64,000 nucleotides of DNA from Bacteroidota bacterium (GCA_018262715.1 JADFDS010000003.1:1-64000); one strand, 5' to 3'; counted from the first letter of the stretch, positions 8,335-17,750 are shown. Notes: generated from the letters alone by a model not told the origin. Numbers and translations: made by a program.

Positions 8335-9579
8335 TTAATTATCAAGCGGATTAACAACCTGCCCGATGAAGAGAAGGGTGTTGGTAGTTCTTTCCCTTAT
8401 TGCAAAGACAAATGGTTTGTCAATTGTGAACACCTGCGGCTGGGGCGGCATGCTTGTCAGTTCAATGCCTATAGTGGTGACGGCAGCAGCTTCAGTTCCC
8501 TTTTCGTCCACTTCCACGAAAGTGTTCTGTTTGACGAAGCTGACATAAATTGAAGCATCGGCAATTCCGGAGAGGTCTGCCAGATAAGGATCGAATGCAT
8601 CAATCATTCCCATGCTCTGCAGCTGTTTATTGAGATACTTCTCATATGAAAATTTGAACTTTGGCATGTAGACAGTGAGTTCGCCGTACTCTTCCTGGCC
8701 ATCAAAAGCTGAGGTTATTGTATTCCATTTCTCTGCATCGAGTGATGCTGTGAAGTCAGTCAGAGTGCCTGTCGGCACGATAACAATCATTGTAAAATTG
8801 GTCTGGCCATAGGGGAGTTCGATGGCACTGTATCCTGCTCCGCCGGTCACTTTTGACCCGACTTCCCCCTTCATGGTGCTTACATTGACAGAGTTTGATC
8901 CATCAGTGTAAAATGCCCTGTCAGATGTCAGGTCCTTGTCGAACTGGTAGCTCCAGTCGCCCTTGAAGTAAAGGGCATTCATAATGAACATCACAGCTTC
9001 AGGAGAAATCTCATTCAGCACCTCCGGGATTTTACCGTTTGTATTGTCGCTGGCCCATTTGTTAATGGTTGTCAGCGCTGATGGCAGAGAAAAATCAAGA
9101 CCGGCAATTTCCGCATTGAAATCATCTTTCATCGTACTGAGGAACGGGGGCTTGACGGTGAATCCCTGCCTGTAGAAAATTGCGTTTGCCAGGGCCAGTT
9201 TTACCTTCGGATCAATAACCAGCAACTGGGAAACAAGGTTTTTGTATACTTCGTTAATTTCGCTGATGGTCATCTGTTCAGGATATTTCAGCGTAGCCTT
9301 CAGCTGATCATAAGTGTCTTCCTCGCAACCATTGAGCAGCATGGTCAGTGCGGCACTTGCGCTCAGTGGTGAGAGCATGAAGTTTTTGTTTTCGGCAAGA
9401 GCAACTTTTGTAAAGAGATCAACACCAAATTCGTTGCTGTAGGCAATGACTTCGGAGCTCTTGGCTGTCAGTGTGAGGTTTTCCGGGGTGAGATCGGGTT
9501 CCTCTCCATTATCCTTTGAACATGATGACAATACGGCAAAGGTCAGGAGGCACAGAATTATAAATACTTGATTTTTCAT
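8335..9579 (-). CDS. Serpin-family protease inhibitor lipoprotein
   Basis: 414 residues with a lipobox (MKNQVFIILCLLTFAVLSSC). Serpin signatures run in order: LSPLSASAALTMLLNG, NALYFKGDWSYQF, FTMIVIVPTG, YMPKFKFSYE and the C-terminal DKPFVFAIRE. The reactive loop starts at E359 with the hinge EKGTEAAAVT, small residues typical of inhibitory serpins. Counting 17 residues from the hinge Glu puts P1 at T375 and P1' at S376, suggesting a target that cuts after small or polar residues, though the exact bond is uncertain. The loop beyond P1' is about 3 residues longer than in alpha-1-antitrypsin. As a lipoprotein it likely protects the envelope from host or self proteases. ATG at 9579 gives the signal peptide. 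Confidence 0.93.
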   Translation of the reverse strand: MKNQVFIILCLLTFAVLSSCSKDNGEEPDLTPENLTLTAKSSEVIAYSNEFGVDLFTKVALAENKNFMLSPLSASAALTMLLNGCEEDTYDQLKATLKYPEQMTISEINEVYKNLVSQLLVIDPKVKLALANAIFYRQGFTVKPPFLSTMKDDFNAEIAGLDFSLPSALTTINKWASDNTNGKIPEVLNEISPEAVMFIMNALYFKGDWSYQFDKDLTSDRAFYTDGSNSVNVSTMKGEVGSKVTGGAGYSAIELPYGQTNFTMIVIVPTGTLTDFTASLDAEKWNTITSAFDGQEEYGELTVYMPKFKFSYEKYLNKQLQSMGMIDAFDPYLADLSGIADASIYVSFVKQNTFVEVDEKGTEAAAVTTIGIELTSMPPQPQVFTIDKPFVFAIRERTTNTLLFIGQVVNPLDN

Positions 9580-9670
9580 ACAGATGTTTTTAAGCAATGG
9601 TTCTACGAAACTCAGGTCTTTTATTACCTAATACGAGATGACACGCCGGAACGCTGCAATACATAGATAG

Positions 9671-9698
9671 AAAAATTTCTGCCTGTGCATGCGGGCAG
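9671..9698 (-). terminator. Possible rho-independent terminator
   Basis: On the minus strand the stem CTGCC/GGCAG closes a 10-base loop and is followed by AAATTTTTC. It lies 64 bases beyond the stop of the peptidase gene at 9762 and before the serpin start. Confidence 0.4.
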
Positions 9699-9761
9699 CA
9701 GTCTCTGATGCCGTTCATTGTAAGTGACCGGCCTTAACCTGAATGCAAAGGGACGGGTCGC

Positions 9762-11654
9762 TTAATTAATCTTACCGCCTACTACCGGGATTGTCACCTC
9801 CGTTCCGGCAAGATCAACGGTCAGCTCCGTTCCGGGAATAGGATGAAGGGTGAACTCCTTGTCACTTGAGAAGATCATGAGGCCTATCTGTTTTCCGGCA
9901 GGAATGATCTGGTCATCGGGCTCAAGCCCGAAGCTCATCTCATAAAATTTGCCAGGCACCAGCGGCTCACTCTCGGTCAGGGAGCGATAGTTCTGCAGGT
10001 CGGCCCAGCCGCGGGTGATGATGCTTTCGGTCATCCTCATGATGCGCCCGTCGTCCCAGGGCAATGCCACCATCCACACGGAGAGGTTCACAGCAGGTTT
10101 GCTGGAAGCCGCCCTGATCTTTATCTTAACCACACCCGAGATGTGAACAGGTTCCGTCAGAACGGGAGTCAGGTACAGGAGACGGTGGTTGCTGTATTCA
10201 GCCTGGGCAAGAGAAGAGCCGGTAAAAGAATAATTATCGATAAGGGTTTCCTTCTCCTGTTTTGCCGGCTTCGTCATCACCAGTCCGCCTGCCTCCGGGG
10301 CGCCCCCCGTGAGATACAGAGTAACGGGCCTGGCATCCGGATTGGGATAATCAGTATATGCTGTAGGGCTGAGCCGTTCGGCTCCTTCGCGGACGATCCA
10401 TGCTTTCGGATCATTCTCCACCCCGTTTTCAATGCCGAAAAGGTAACGGGTGAACCACCTGTTCATCATTTTGAACGGAGGCTCACCGCCATGGCTTCCC
10501 TGGTGATAGTATATCTGCAGCGGCACTCCCATCTCCTTCAGCTTTTCAATGAAACGGTAACTGTGACTGGGCACAACGTTCCAGTCGTTGAAGGCATGCG
10601 CCATCAGGGTGGCTGCCTTATAGGGCTTCATATAGTTCATCAGGTCACGTTTGGCCCAGAACTCATTGTAGTCACCGGTGATACGGTCAAGTCCGGCAGC
10701 CATCTCCCCGTCCCTTACCACACTGTCACAGTAGTCACAGTTATCAGGATTGGAGAAGACAAAATCATACAGGACATCGGCATCTTCACCCAGGTATCCT
10801 CCCGGGCTTCTGACCAGTCCGTTGGAGCGGTAATAGTGATAGTATGATGTATTGGGCGCTACAGGTATAATGGCTTCAAGCCCTTCAACTCCTGTTGTGG
10901 CAGCGGCAAAGGGGATTGTTCCGTTGTACGATGTGCCTATCATTCCTACCTTGCCGGTTGCCCAGTATGCCTTTACCTCAACGCTTCCGTCAGGTGTGGT
11001 GTATCCTTTGGCCCGTCCGTTGAGCCAGTCTATCACAGCCTTCGGCGCCAGGGCCTCTATCCGCGTACCTATTGTGGGGCATCCCTGCGAAAGTCCTGTT
11101 CCGGGCGCAGATGAATGAACCACGGCAAAACCGTAGGGCAGCCATGCCTTTACCTGTGAGTTGGAAATAACAGGCCGCTCACCTCTCCTTTCGATCTGCG
11201 GGGGATAAATATGTGGTTTGGGAACGGTATTGAGTTCCTGTCTTACATTCCAGAAATATTCCTTATTGTTGCCGGCAGTGCCTGCGAAGTATGGACTCGA
11301 CTCATACACCACGGGAAGCTTTATCCCTTCAGTGTCAGTCTGCTTCGGGCGTGTGACATCAACATGCATCCTGTCATTCTTACCGTCGCCGTCAGTGTCA
11401 AACTCCGTCTCAACCCACAGATCCTCGCGGATCCAGTCGCCGGCATTTTCAAATGCAGGTATCTTCTGCGCTTCACCATTTACTATTACCGGAACCACAG
11501 TAGCTGCCTGCACCTGCTTCTGTGCCTCGGGCTTCATGTCTGCCGCCGGCTGAGCCGCCGATTCAGCTTTCCTGTTTTTCTTCTGTGCAAAAAGGTCCGG
11601 ATGATAGCCAATAATCATCGCCATCACAAAGAGTACGAGGGTAATCTTTTTCAT
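9762..11654 (-). CDS. X-Pro dipeptidyl-peptidase-like serine peptidase (S15/CocE superfamily)
   Basis: 630 residues with an N-terminal signal peptide (MKKITLVLFVMAMIIG, cut near LFAQ). The alpha/beta-hydrolase core shows a nucleophile elbow GTSYNG with S242, an acid in HAFNDWNV (D357) and a catalytic His in HQGSHGG (H388). A C-terminal jelly-roll region follows from about 450 on (VNLSVWMVALPWDDGRIMRMTESIITRGWADLQN), as in the S15 peptidases and cocaine esterases. It probably removes X-Pro dipeptides or hydrolyses related esters outside the cytoplasm. Nearest relatives by eye are Xaa-Pro dipeptidyl-peptidases. Esterase or acylase activity cannot be excluded. Confidence 0.85.
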   Translation of the reverse strand: MKKITLVLFVMAMIIGYHPDLFAQKKNRKAESAAQPAADMKPEAQKQVQAATVVPVIVNGEAQKIPAFENAGDWIREDLWVETEFDTDGDGKNDRMHVDVTRPKQTDTEGIKLPVVYESSPYFAGTAGNNKEYFWNVRQELNTVPKPHIYPPQIERRGERPVISNSQVKAWLPYGFAVVHSSAPGTGLSQGCPTIGTRIEALAPKAVIDWLNGRAKGYTTPDGSVEVKAYWATGKVGMIGTSYNGTIPFAAATTGVEGLEAIIPVAPNTSYYHYYRSNGLVRSPGGYLGEDADVLYDFVFSNPDNCDYCDSVVRDGEMAAGLDRITGDYNEFWAKRDLMNYMKPYKAATLMAHAFNDWNVVPSHSYRFIEKLKEMGVPLQIYYHQGSHGGEPPFKMMNRWFTRYLFGIENGVENDPKAWIVREGAERLSPTAYTDYPNPDARPVTLYLTGGAPEAGGLVMTKPAKQEKETLIDNYSFTGSSLAQAEYSNHRLLYLTPVLTEPVHISGVVKIKIRAASSKPAVNLSVWMVALPWDDGRIMRMTESIITRGWADLQNYRSLTESEPLVPGKFYEMSFGLEPDDQIIPAGKQIGLMIFSSDKEFTLHPIPGTELTVDLAGTEVTIPVVGGKIN

Positions 11655-11728
11655 TGATTTCGTTCAGTTAAGGATCTCTCCTTCAAAAGAACAAAATTTC
11701 TGAAGATAAGGAAATGTTATCGGGCAGA

Positions 11729-12316
11729 TTATTGAAACAGGTAGTTGATCGACCTGGTCGAGTTCTGCAGTTTAAATTCCGAGTTGATAATGGTCTGGGT
11801 ATCATGCATCTTATGAATCAGAATTGTCTGACAATGGACCGTTTTGCCCGACTTCATCATGTCAAGAATCTCTTTTTTAAGATTTGTGCCGGAGCCTGCT
11901 GCAGCCCTGCCGGCCCCCTTGTTACGGGTATCGCCCGTTCGCCAGACCTGCCAGTCTGATTCAATTATATATCTTCCGGCGTTGGCGTCCCAGCCCTGCT
12001 TAAGGTCAGCAGGCTGATGTATATAAAGCTTTGTGCTTTCGTCGAACCTTAAAACAATAGTGTTAACCGAGTATTCAGTGCCTACATTTTTATTAAGCAG
12101 AATCTGTCCGGAAATCTGATCATAAGGATTTGCACCTTTGGTTGAGGTGCCTGGTGTCACGTCGCGCATGATCCTCAAAGTTTCGGTCCCGCTTGCGGAG
12201 ACAACAAATGCCATCCTGTAGGTTTTTTCGTATGTATCGGCGGTCTGGGCCTTCCACTGGGCGGTAGCGCCAGTGCAGAGAAGCATTGCCAGAAGGGTAA
12301 TGACCGGTTTTTTCAT
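11729..12316 (-). CDS. Secreted hypothetical protein
   Basis: 195 residues with a signal peptide (MKKPVITLLAMLLCTGATAQ). The mature part has no family I recognise. It has regularly spaced hydrophobic strands (YRMAFVVSASGTETLRIMRDV, YSVNTIVLRFDESTKLYIHQP) and a Gly/Ala stretch GAGRAAAGSG before a basic helix. It is divergent from the second permease and separated from the S15 peptidase by about 75 bases with no obvious promoter, so cotranscription is possible. No function proposed. Confidence 0.6.
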   Translation of the reverse strand: MKKPVITLLAMLLCTGATAQWKAQTADTYEKTYRMAFVVSASGTETLRIMRDVTPGTSTKGANPYDQISGQILLNKNVGTEYSVNTIVLRFDESTKLYIHQPADLKQGWDANAGRYIIESDWQVWRTGDTRNKGAGRAAAGSGTNLKKEILDMMKSGKTVHCQTILIHKMHDTQTIINSEFKLQNSTRSINYLFQ

Positions 12317-12541
12317 TTTTCGGAGTGAAGATTGTTACGTACTTTATACGCATAAGTGTCAGGAATGTTTTGTCGCAAGATGGTCTTGCGTCTCGCTGGC
12401 ATACCACTTGCGCGAATGCAAAAATTATGGATTTCACCTTACAACCTGCTCCTCAGGCTTCGCAAATCGCAAATCACACCTCACAATTCTCAGTACTTAT
12501 TTCTTAAATTAGCGACTTCACCCTCAGAACTATGCCAGCTC

Positions 12542-13945
12542 ATGACTGATCAGAGAAGTTTATCCAGGACACTCGGGCTTGGGTACGTGGTCATATTTGT
12601 GATTGCCAATATTATAGGATCAGGCGTATATAAGAAGATAGCGCCCATGGCCGATGAGCTGCAATCCTCGGTCTGGATCCTCCTCGTATGGATAGCAGGC
12701 GGACTCATAACCCTCTTCGGCGCGCTGAGCAATGCCGAACTTGCCGGAATGCTTGCCGATACCGGGGGCGACTATGTTTATCTGAAAAAGATCTATAAAC
12801 GATTCTTCTCATTCCTTTACGGCTGGTCACTTTTTGCAGTTATCCAGACTGCAACGATTTCTTCCCTGGCGTATGTGCTGGTGCAGTCGCTGAACAGCGT
12901 CATCCCGATTCCCGACCTGCTTCCTGCGCTGCATGATTTTTCAATAGGCGGGGTGTTCTTCCCGTTTCAGGATTTCGGCATAAAGCTGGCAGCAATCATC
13001 GTCATCATGCTGCTGACACTGCTCAACATGTCAGGACTTCGCAGCGGGGCCTGGACAGGGAAGGCAATCTTCTTTTTTGTCTGTGCCGGACTGCTGGTGA
13101 TTGTGATTGCCGGCTTCACCACGAACAATCCAAGACCGGAAAACTTTATGAATTTCAGGGAACTTGGCGAGGGCACTGTGACTCTATCCTCATTCTATAC
13201 CGCGATGCTTGCTGCATTCTGGGCTTACCAGGGGTGGGTGTCAGTAGGGTTCATAGGAGGAGAGATCAGGAATGCCAACAACAATATCCCGAAGGGCATC
13301 GCCATCGGCGTGCTTGTGGTGATTGCAGTGTATGTCCTTGTCAACCTGGCCTATATGAGGATAATGTCGATCCCGGAGCTTGTACAGGTTCACGAGGCGG
13401 GGAACCAGATCGCTGCAATAGAGGCTGTCAGGAGTCTGTGGGGACAAGGCGGGGTGCTCTTTATCTCCGTTCTGATACTGATCACAACGATGGGATGCCT
13501 GAACGCAAGCATCCTCACGGGATCACGGCCGTATTATGCAATGTCGCAGGAGAGGCTCTTCTTCTCAGGCATCGGGAAGCTCAACCGCTTCAACGTGCCC
13601 GGCAACTCGCTGCTGTGGCAGGGGATATGGGCATCGGTACTGGTGCTGTCAGGTACATTCGACCAGCTGACAGACATGCTGATCTTTGCCGTCTATATAT
13701 TCTACGGTGCGATGGCAACAGGAGTGTTCATCTTGCGCCGCCGCATGCCCTATGCTCACCGGCCCTACAGGGTCTGGGGATATCCTGTTGTGACGGCAAT
13801 CTTTGTACTTTTCTGCATCGGACTCTTTTTCAATACTATAATCACCCGGCCAAGGGAGGCAATGATTGGTCTGTCACTCATCCTGGCAGGAATACCTGTA
13901 TATTTTATCTTCAACAGAAAAACCCGGGATGAAAGGGATGGGTGA
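12542..13945 (+). CDS. APC-family amino acid permease (paralogue B)
   Basis: 467 residues, very similar throughout to the permease at 2732-4159: the same LGLGYV start, the same GSGVYKKIAPMADEL after helix 1, the same FYTAMLAAFWAYQGWVSVGF and IFYGA segments, and a shared C-terminal NTIITRPREA. About 12 transmembrane helices. I chose the ATG at 12542; the frame stays open upstream but that part has no similarity to paralogue A. Likely the same or a related amino acid substrate. Compared with A, an extracytoplasmic loop near residue 207 differs (NNPRPENFMNF here, GGQYSAAGSMAASQS in A), which is where a duplicate could diverge in function. Confidence 0.88.
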   Translation: MTDQRSLSRTLGLGYVVIFVIANIIGSGVYKKIAPMADELQSSVWILLVWIAGGLITLFGALSNAELAGMLADTGGDYVYLKKIYKRFFSFLYGWSLFAVIQTATISSLAYVLVQSLNSVIPIPDLLPALHDFSIGGVFFPFQDFGIKLAAIIVIMLLTLLNMSGLRSGAWTGKAIFFFVCAGLLVIVIAGFTTNNPRPENFMNFRELGEGTVTLSSFYTAMLAAFWAYQGWVSVGFIGGEIRNANNNIPKGIAIGVLVVIAVYVLVNLAYMRIMSIPELVQVHEAGNQIAAIEAVRSLWGQGGVLFISVLILITTMGCLNASILTGSRPYYAMSQERLFFSGIGKLNRFNVPGNSLLWQGIWASVLVLSGTFDQLTDMLIFAVYIFYGAMATGVFILRRRMPYAHRPYRVWGYPVVTAIFVLFCIGLFFNTIITRPREAMIGLSLILAGIPVYFIFNRKTRDERDG

Positions 13946-14055
13946 TCAGCCTGAACAGTTCTGACAAGGTGAAGGCGGAGATGTTGTAAAGCATGACACG
14001 GGAATGAATATCTGCTGCCTGAAGTACGTTTTAGAAGTACAAACAACTAAAACAT

Positions 14056-14063
14056 AAAGGAGG
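14056..14063 (+). promoter_or_regulatory. Strong Shine-Dalgarno AAAGGAGG
   Basis: Five bases before the ATG at 14069. Such a consensus ribosome binding site is rare in this window, where most starts lack one, and it fixes the start of the small lipoprotein. Confidence 0.75.
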
Positions 14064-14068
14064 TTATA

Positions 14069-14431
14069 ATGCAAAGGAAAAGCGTATACGCCCTGATTAC
14101 CGCGTTTGCACTATTAGTGTTACTGTCTGTTATTCCCGGATGCGATATCGAAACCGAGAATATGATCACTGTCACTATGATTAATGGCTCATCTGAAGAC
14201 GTTCATATGTGGACAAACGGTGAGTCCATTGATCCGTCAAACAAGCTTGCTCCGGGAAAATTGCGTAACTATGTCTGGGATGTAAAGGATACGGAAAACT
14301 TTCCGGAAATTACGTTTACGATTTATGCCGGTCAAAACGGGCAGACACTTACATCAAAGCAATTCGTGCTCCCCAATGCCACGGGTAGCCTTACAGTAAA
14401 ATATGTGGGCGGTTCGCTGGTGAAGCAGTAA
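14069..14431 (+). CDS. Small lipoprotein, hypothetical
   Basis: 120 residues. A signal peptide with VIPGC lipobox (MQRKSVYALITAFALLVLLSVIPGC) predicts a lipoprotein. The mature 96 residues read as a beta-sandwich of short strands (MITVTMINGSSEDVHMWTN, EITFTIYAGQNGQTL, GSLTVKYVGGS). No family recognised. The gene is isolated: a strong ribosome site before it, a strong terminator after it, and codon use closer to A/T than its neighbours (AAA, GAA, ATG-rich). It could be an envelope or surface protein expressed on its own. Confidence 0.8.
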   Translation: MQRKSVYALITAFALLVLLSVIPGCDIETENMITVTMINGSSEDVHMWTNGESIDPSNKLAPGKLRNYVWDVKDTENFPEITFTIYAGQNGQTLTSKQFVLPNATGSLTVKYVGGSLVKQ

Positions 14432-14459
14432 GATTTAGATCTTTCTGATGTTCTGTGAA

Positions 14460-14507
14460 AGGCCATCACATTCACCCATCAGGTGAATGTTGTGGCCTCT
14501 TCTTTTT
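14460..14507 (+). terminator. Rho-independent terminator
   Basis: Stem AGGCC-A-TCACATTCACC pairs with GGTGAATGTTGTGGCCT around a CATCA loop, then CTTCTTTTT. It is 30 bases past the small lipoprotein stop. Confidence 0.85.
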
Positions 14508-14574
14508 ATCCCTTGGGGTGGGAACGTACCAGACCGGATATTTTCTGCTTACCCGCAGGGAAGCAATGATCAGG

Positions 14575-17040
14575 TTATTTTTTCAAGTAAAAGCAGGAAA
14601 TATTTCCTGAGAAATCAGCCACATACAGAAGGTCGCCAGCCAGGCAGGCTGTGCTGAAGACAGGAGCCCCCAGGTTTATTTTGCACCTGATCCTTCCGTT
14701 GCCACTGTCAATGGCGTACAGGTAACCGTCAGAGGCACCGAAGACTATCATGTCTCCCACAGCTATGGGCGAGGTTTCAACCGTGGAGGCCGGCGGTTTT
14801 GAATAAGGGGCGGTATATAAAAGTGATGTGACCGGCTTCACCTTCCAGAGCTCCTTTGACGAATAACGGTCCCAGGCAACCAGCCCTTCAGCTGAGGTTC
14901 CTGTTACAATAATTTTGTCAGTCACCAGCGGGGTGGAAGCAACCTGCATGTCATAGGGGACCGGGTTAACTTTGTATATTGACCCGGTTCCGGGGTCCAT
15001 CCGGATCAGGGCTCTCTCGGCCGCAAAAAACATAGTATCATCAATAAAAGCGGCCGTGCCGTTACAGAAGCGTATGCCGTCACTGCTAACCTCCCATTTT
15101 TTTGCCCCGGACTGAAGGTCATGGCCGTAAAGTGCCCGCCAGTTGGCCCCGGCAATGAGTGTATTGCCATGAACAGCCATGGTGGATGTTGTGCCTTCTC
15201 CTCCGTTCCAGCTGTCATTCTTCCATATCAGGTGGCCGTCATGGCTGTCAAGTGCAGAAAGGTAATTTCCATATCCACAATAGTAAACGCCATTGTGAAC
15301 TACGCCACCGTTAACCGGCAGGGGAAAGGTGCTGAGGCCAAGGTTCCTTTTCCAGGCAAGTTCGCCGTTACCGGCATTTATTGAATATGCAATCGCCCCC
15401 TCATCGGTCGCAAATAAATGACCGTCAGATAATGACAGTGTGTTTTTTACAGGATTTTCGGTCAAAAACTGCCATTTCAGATCACCCGTTGAACCGTCGA
15501 GAGCCATTATTTTATTGTTGGTGCCATAATCTTCGTAAACAGCAACATAAAGTGTTCCGTCCGAGTAAACAGGTGGACAGATTCCGGATCCTGTACCGGC
15601 ATTTGTTATCCACTTCAGTTTCAAAGGATCTTTCAGCGTGACTTCTGCGCTTTGGTCGATTGAAGCATCTTCTGAAAATATAAAGTTCTGCACTGATGAA
15701 AAGGTATCTCCGTTCTTAAGCCGTACCCTGAAATTGATATGGTAGGGAATGCCCCTCTTCATATCCTCTGCATCGGATTTTCCTGACCAGTTCCAGTCAG
15801 ATTCCCGGCTGAGTGCCTTCCATTCTCCCAAACCCTCTATCATAAACTCTGCTGCATCCGTCGGGGACACGGTTGAATAGGTGTTCACCGAAACTAAAAG
15901 CTTACCACTGTCATCGATAACTGCCTGGTTGCCTGAAGGGCTCACCGCTGCAAAGTGATTGTTAAGGTAATTGTACCTGGGACGAGCCGCTATATTGCCT
16001 TCACCGTCAATTTCATACACCGGAAAATTTGAAACGGAGTGGTCTATCCCTCCTTTGTTCGGAGGGGCACTGCAGAATGAGACAATGCCGCTGTTACCGT
16101 GACGTATGAAGTAATTCGAGTGCCAGTGCCCGTAAATCCAGGCCTTCAGGTTGTGTTCGCCGAGGTTGATATGTTCCGCCTCATTGATCCCGTAGATGAA
16201 CTTATCGCCCATGGTGAGAAGGTTATGGTTAAAGACTACAAGATTTTTTGAAGGGTCAACCAACCGGAGGTCATTTTTCATCCACCTGTAGACGTCCTCC
16301 TTTGTATAGGAAGGCTTATAGTCCCCGGAAAGCATAGGGGTGATGATGAAATGGGTGTTCCCTGCATCGAAAGAATAAAATGCCGGCCCGAAATTCTTCT
16401 CGAAAAGCTCTTCGCCGTAGTTTCCTTGCACCAGGTCATGGTTCCCGACGCAGTAGTAAACAGGTACCCCCATCGTTTCAGCCGTGACATTGCTTCCGTG
16501 AAAGTTCAGCCCGTATTCATAGCAGATATCACCGGTATGGATAATAAAGCTGACCTCTTCATTTGCAGCATAATCCCTGATTGGCGCAATCCATCCGAAG
16601 TCATAACCGGTTTCAGTGTCGGCGAGTTGCAGAAAACGGACTGTTGTATTTCCCGAAGCGTTGAAAGGGACAAGCCCGAAATCATATCCTGACTCCTGGC
16701 CGTCGGCTTTCCGGTAAAAGCTGCCTGAGGATATGTATCCTGCCGGAACGGTTATGCGGATGAACCTCGTTTCCGGTGTTCCGGGGAGCCGGAAGGCGCC
16801 CTGGCGGTCGGTAAGGACCACATTCAGTCCGTCTGACACAGCCACTCCGCTCATTCCTTTTTCGCCGGCATCGTGTTGTCTGTTCCTGTTCAGGTCATTA
16901 TATACAACACCTCTGTATTCGGCTGATGCAGACAGGAGCGGCAACAGGAAGAGCAACGTCAGGGTGATCCGGCTGCAAAGAAGCCTGGGACTATTCATGT
17001 TCCCGGTGATGGCGCTGGATAGAGGGTTTTTATTCATCAT
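14575..17040 (-). CDS. Calcineurin-like phosphoesterase fused to PQQ-type beta-propeller
   Basis: 821 residues. The start is uncertain: the ATG at 17040, 17037 or 16998 all work, the last giving the cleanest signal peptide. An SdrD/Cna-B-like N-terminal domain (YRGVVYNDLNRNRQHDAGEKGMSGVAV, then LTDRQGAFRLPG) precedes a metallophosphoesterase core with HTGDICY, VGNHD, VFNHN and GHWHSN as metal ligands. The C-terminal half (from about residue 480) has repeated SDGTLYVAVYED / IMALDGSTGDLKW strands, the hallmark of a PQQ-like propeller. It probably hydrolyses a phosphate ester or phosphodiester outside the cytoplasm, with the propeller recognising a substrate or partner. The combination is not one I know by name. 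Confidence 0.85.
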   Translation of the reverse strand: MMNKNPLSSAITGNMNSPRLLCSRITLTLLFLLPLLSASAEYRGVVYNDLNRNRQHDAGEKGMSGVAVSDGLNVVLTDRQGAFRLPGTPETRFIRITVPAGYISSGSFYRKADGQESGYDFGLVPFNASGNTTVRFLQLADTETGYDFGWIAPIRDYAANEEVSFIIHTGDICYEYGLNFHGSNVTAETMGVPVYYCVGNHDLVQGNYGEELFEKNFGPAFYSFDAGNTHFIITPMLSGDYKPSYTKEDVYRWMKNDLRLVDPSKNLVVFNHNLLTMGDKFIYGINEAEHINLGEHNLKAWIYGHWHSNYFIRHGNSGIVSFCSAPPNKGGIDHSVSNFPVYEIDGEGNIAARPRYNYLNNHFAAVSPSGNQAVIDDSGKLLVSVNTYSTVSPTDAAEFMIEGLGEWKALSRESDWNWSGKSDAEDMKRGIPYHINFRVRLKNGDTFSSVQNFIFSEDASIDQSAEVTLKDPLKLKWITNAGTGSGICPPVYSDGTLYVAVYEDYGTNNKIMALDGSTGDLKWQFLTENPVKNTLSLSDGHLFATDEGAIAYSINAGNGELAWKRNLGLSTFPLPVNGGVVHNGVYYCGYGNYLSALDSHDGHLIWKNDSWNGGEGTTSTMAVHGNTLIAGANWRALYGHDLQSGAKKWEVSSDGIRFCNGTAAFIDDTMFFAAERALIRMDPGTGSIYKVNPVPYDMQVASTPLVTDKIIVTGTSAEGLVAWDRYSSKELWKVKPVTSLLYTAPYSKPPASTVETSPIAVGDMIVFGASDGYLYAIDSGNGRIRCKINLGAPVFSTACLAGDLLYVADFSGNISCFYLKK

Positions 17041-17162
17041 TCTTCTGGTCTGATATTTCTGCCGGATGACATACAACCGGTCACACCTGTGAAAAATAGA
17101 AAAGAATTTCCAGTAATCCCCACGGATTGAGTTGAATTCATCCGGGATTGATTAATAAATAA

Positions 17163-17750
17163 ACAAAACAGCTTGCAAAAACCACTATCGTTAAGGATAT
17201 TAAAGAGAATGACAAAGGAGATGTCTCGCGTCCAACTGTAAATGAATATCTCGATGCTCTGGAACGATTAATGATCATTGAAAACCAACCGGCATGGAGT
17301 ACACATATCCGCTCCTCTGCATCGCTGAGAAAATCACCGAAAATGCATTTTACAGATGTCTCTCTGTCTGTAGCTGCATTGGGTGCTGATAAGGAATCAC
17401 TTTTAAGAGATGTGAAGTTTTCAGGCTTCCTTTTCGAATCGCTGGTCACCCATGATATGCGGGTTTATGCCAGGGCAAATGATGCCAGCGTCTGCCATTA
17501 CTCTGATTCGAGTGGCCTTGAGATCGACTGCATTATACAGAAACGCAACGGTGATTGGGCAGCCTTTGAGATAAAGCTCGGTATGGGCATGATTAATGAA
17601 GCTGCTTCCAACCTTAAAAAACTAATAAAGGTTTTGGACATAAAGAGCATAGGTCCCCCAAAATCATTGAACATCATTGTCGGCACCGGAGTAAGTCACA
17701 CTCGTCCCGATGGTATTAATGTTATTTCACTGGCTTCCCTGGGAGTTTAA
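17163..17750 (+). pseudogene. 5'-truncated DUF4143 domain of an AAA-type ATPase
   Basis: An open frame of 195 codons starts right after a stop at 17160-17162 and ends at TAA 17748. It carries only the C-terminal half of the family: SRPTVNEYLDALERLMIIENQPAW, FLFESLVTHDMRVYA, EIDCII and FEIKLG. The DUF4143 family normally has an N-terminal ATPase domain of about 200 residues with Walker A, absent here. No ATP-binding part is visible in the 84 bases between it and the phosphoesterase gene. This is a remnant after deletion or insertion. If a product is made it would have to begin at the internal ATG at 17271. Confidence 0.8.

Noticed and set aside
10143-11657. Long plus-strand frames opposite the S15 peptidase gene
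   Set aside because: No signal peptide or domain pattern; they are shadows of the real gene with its catalytic triad.
12374-12390. CGCAAGA-TGG-TCTTGCG hairpin before the second permease
   Set aside because: Perfect but short, without a T-tract on either side; may be an operator but nothing supports it.
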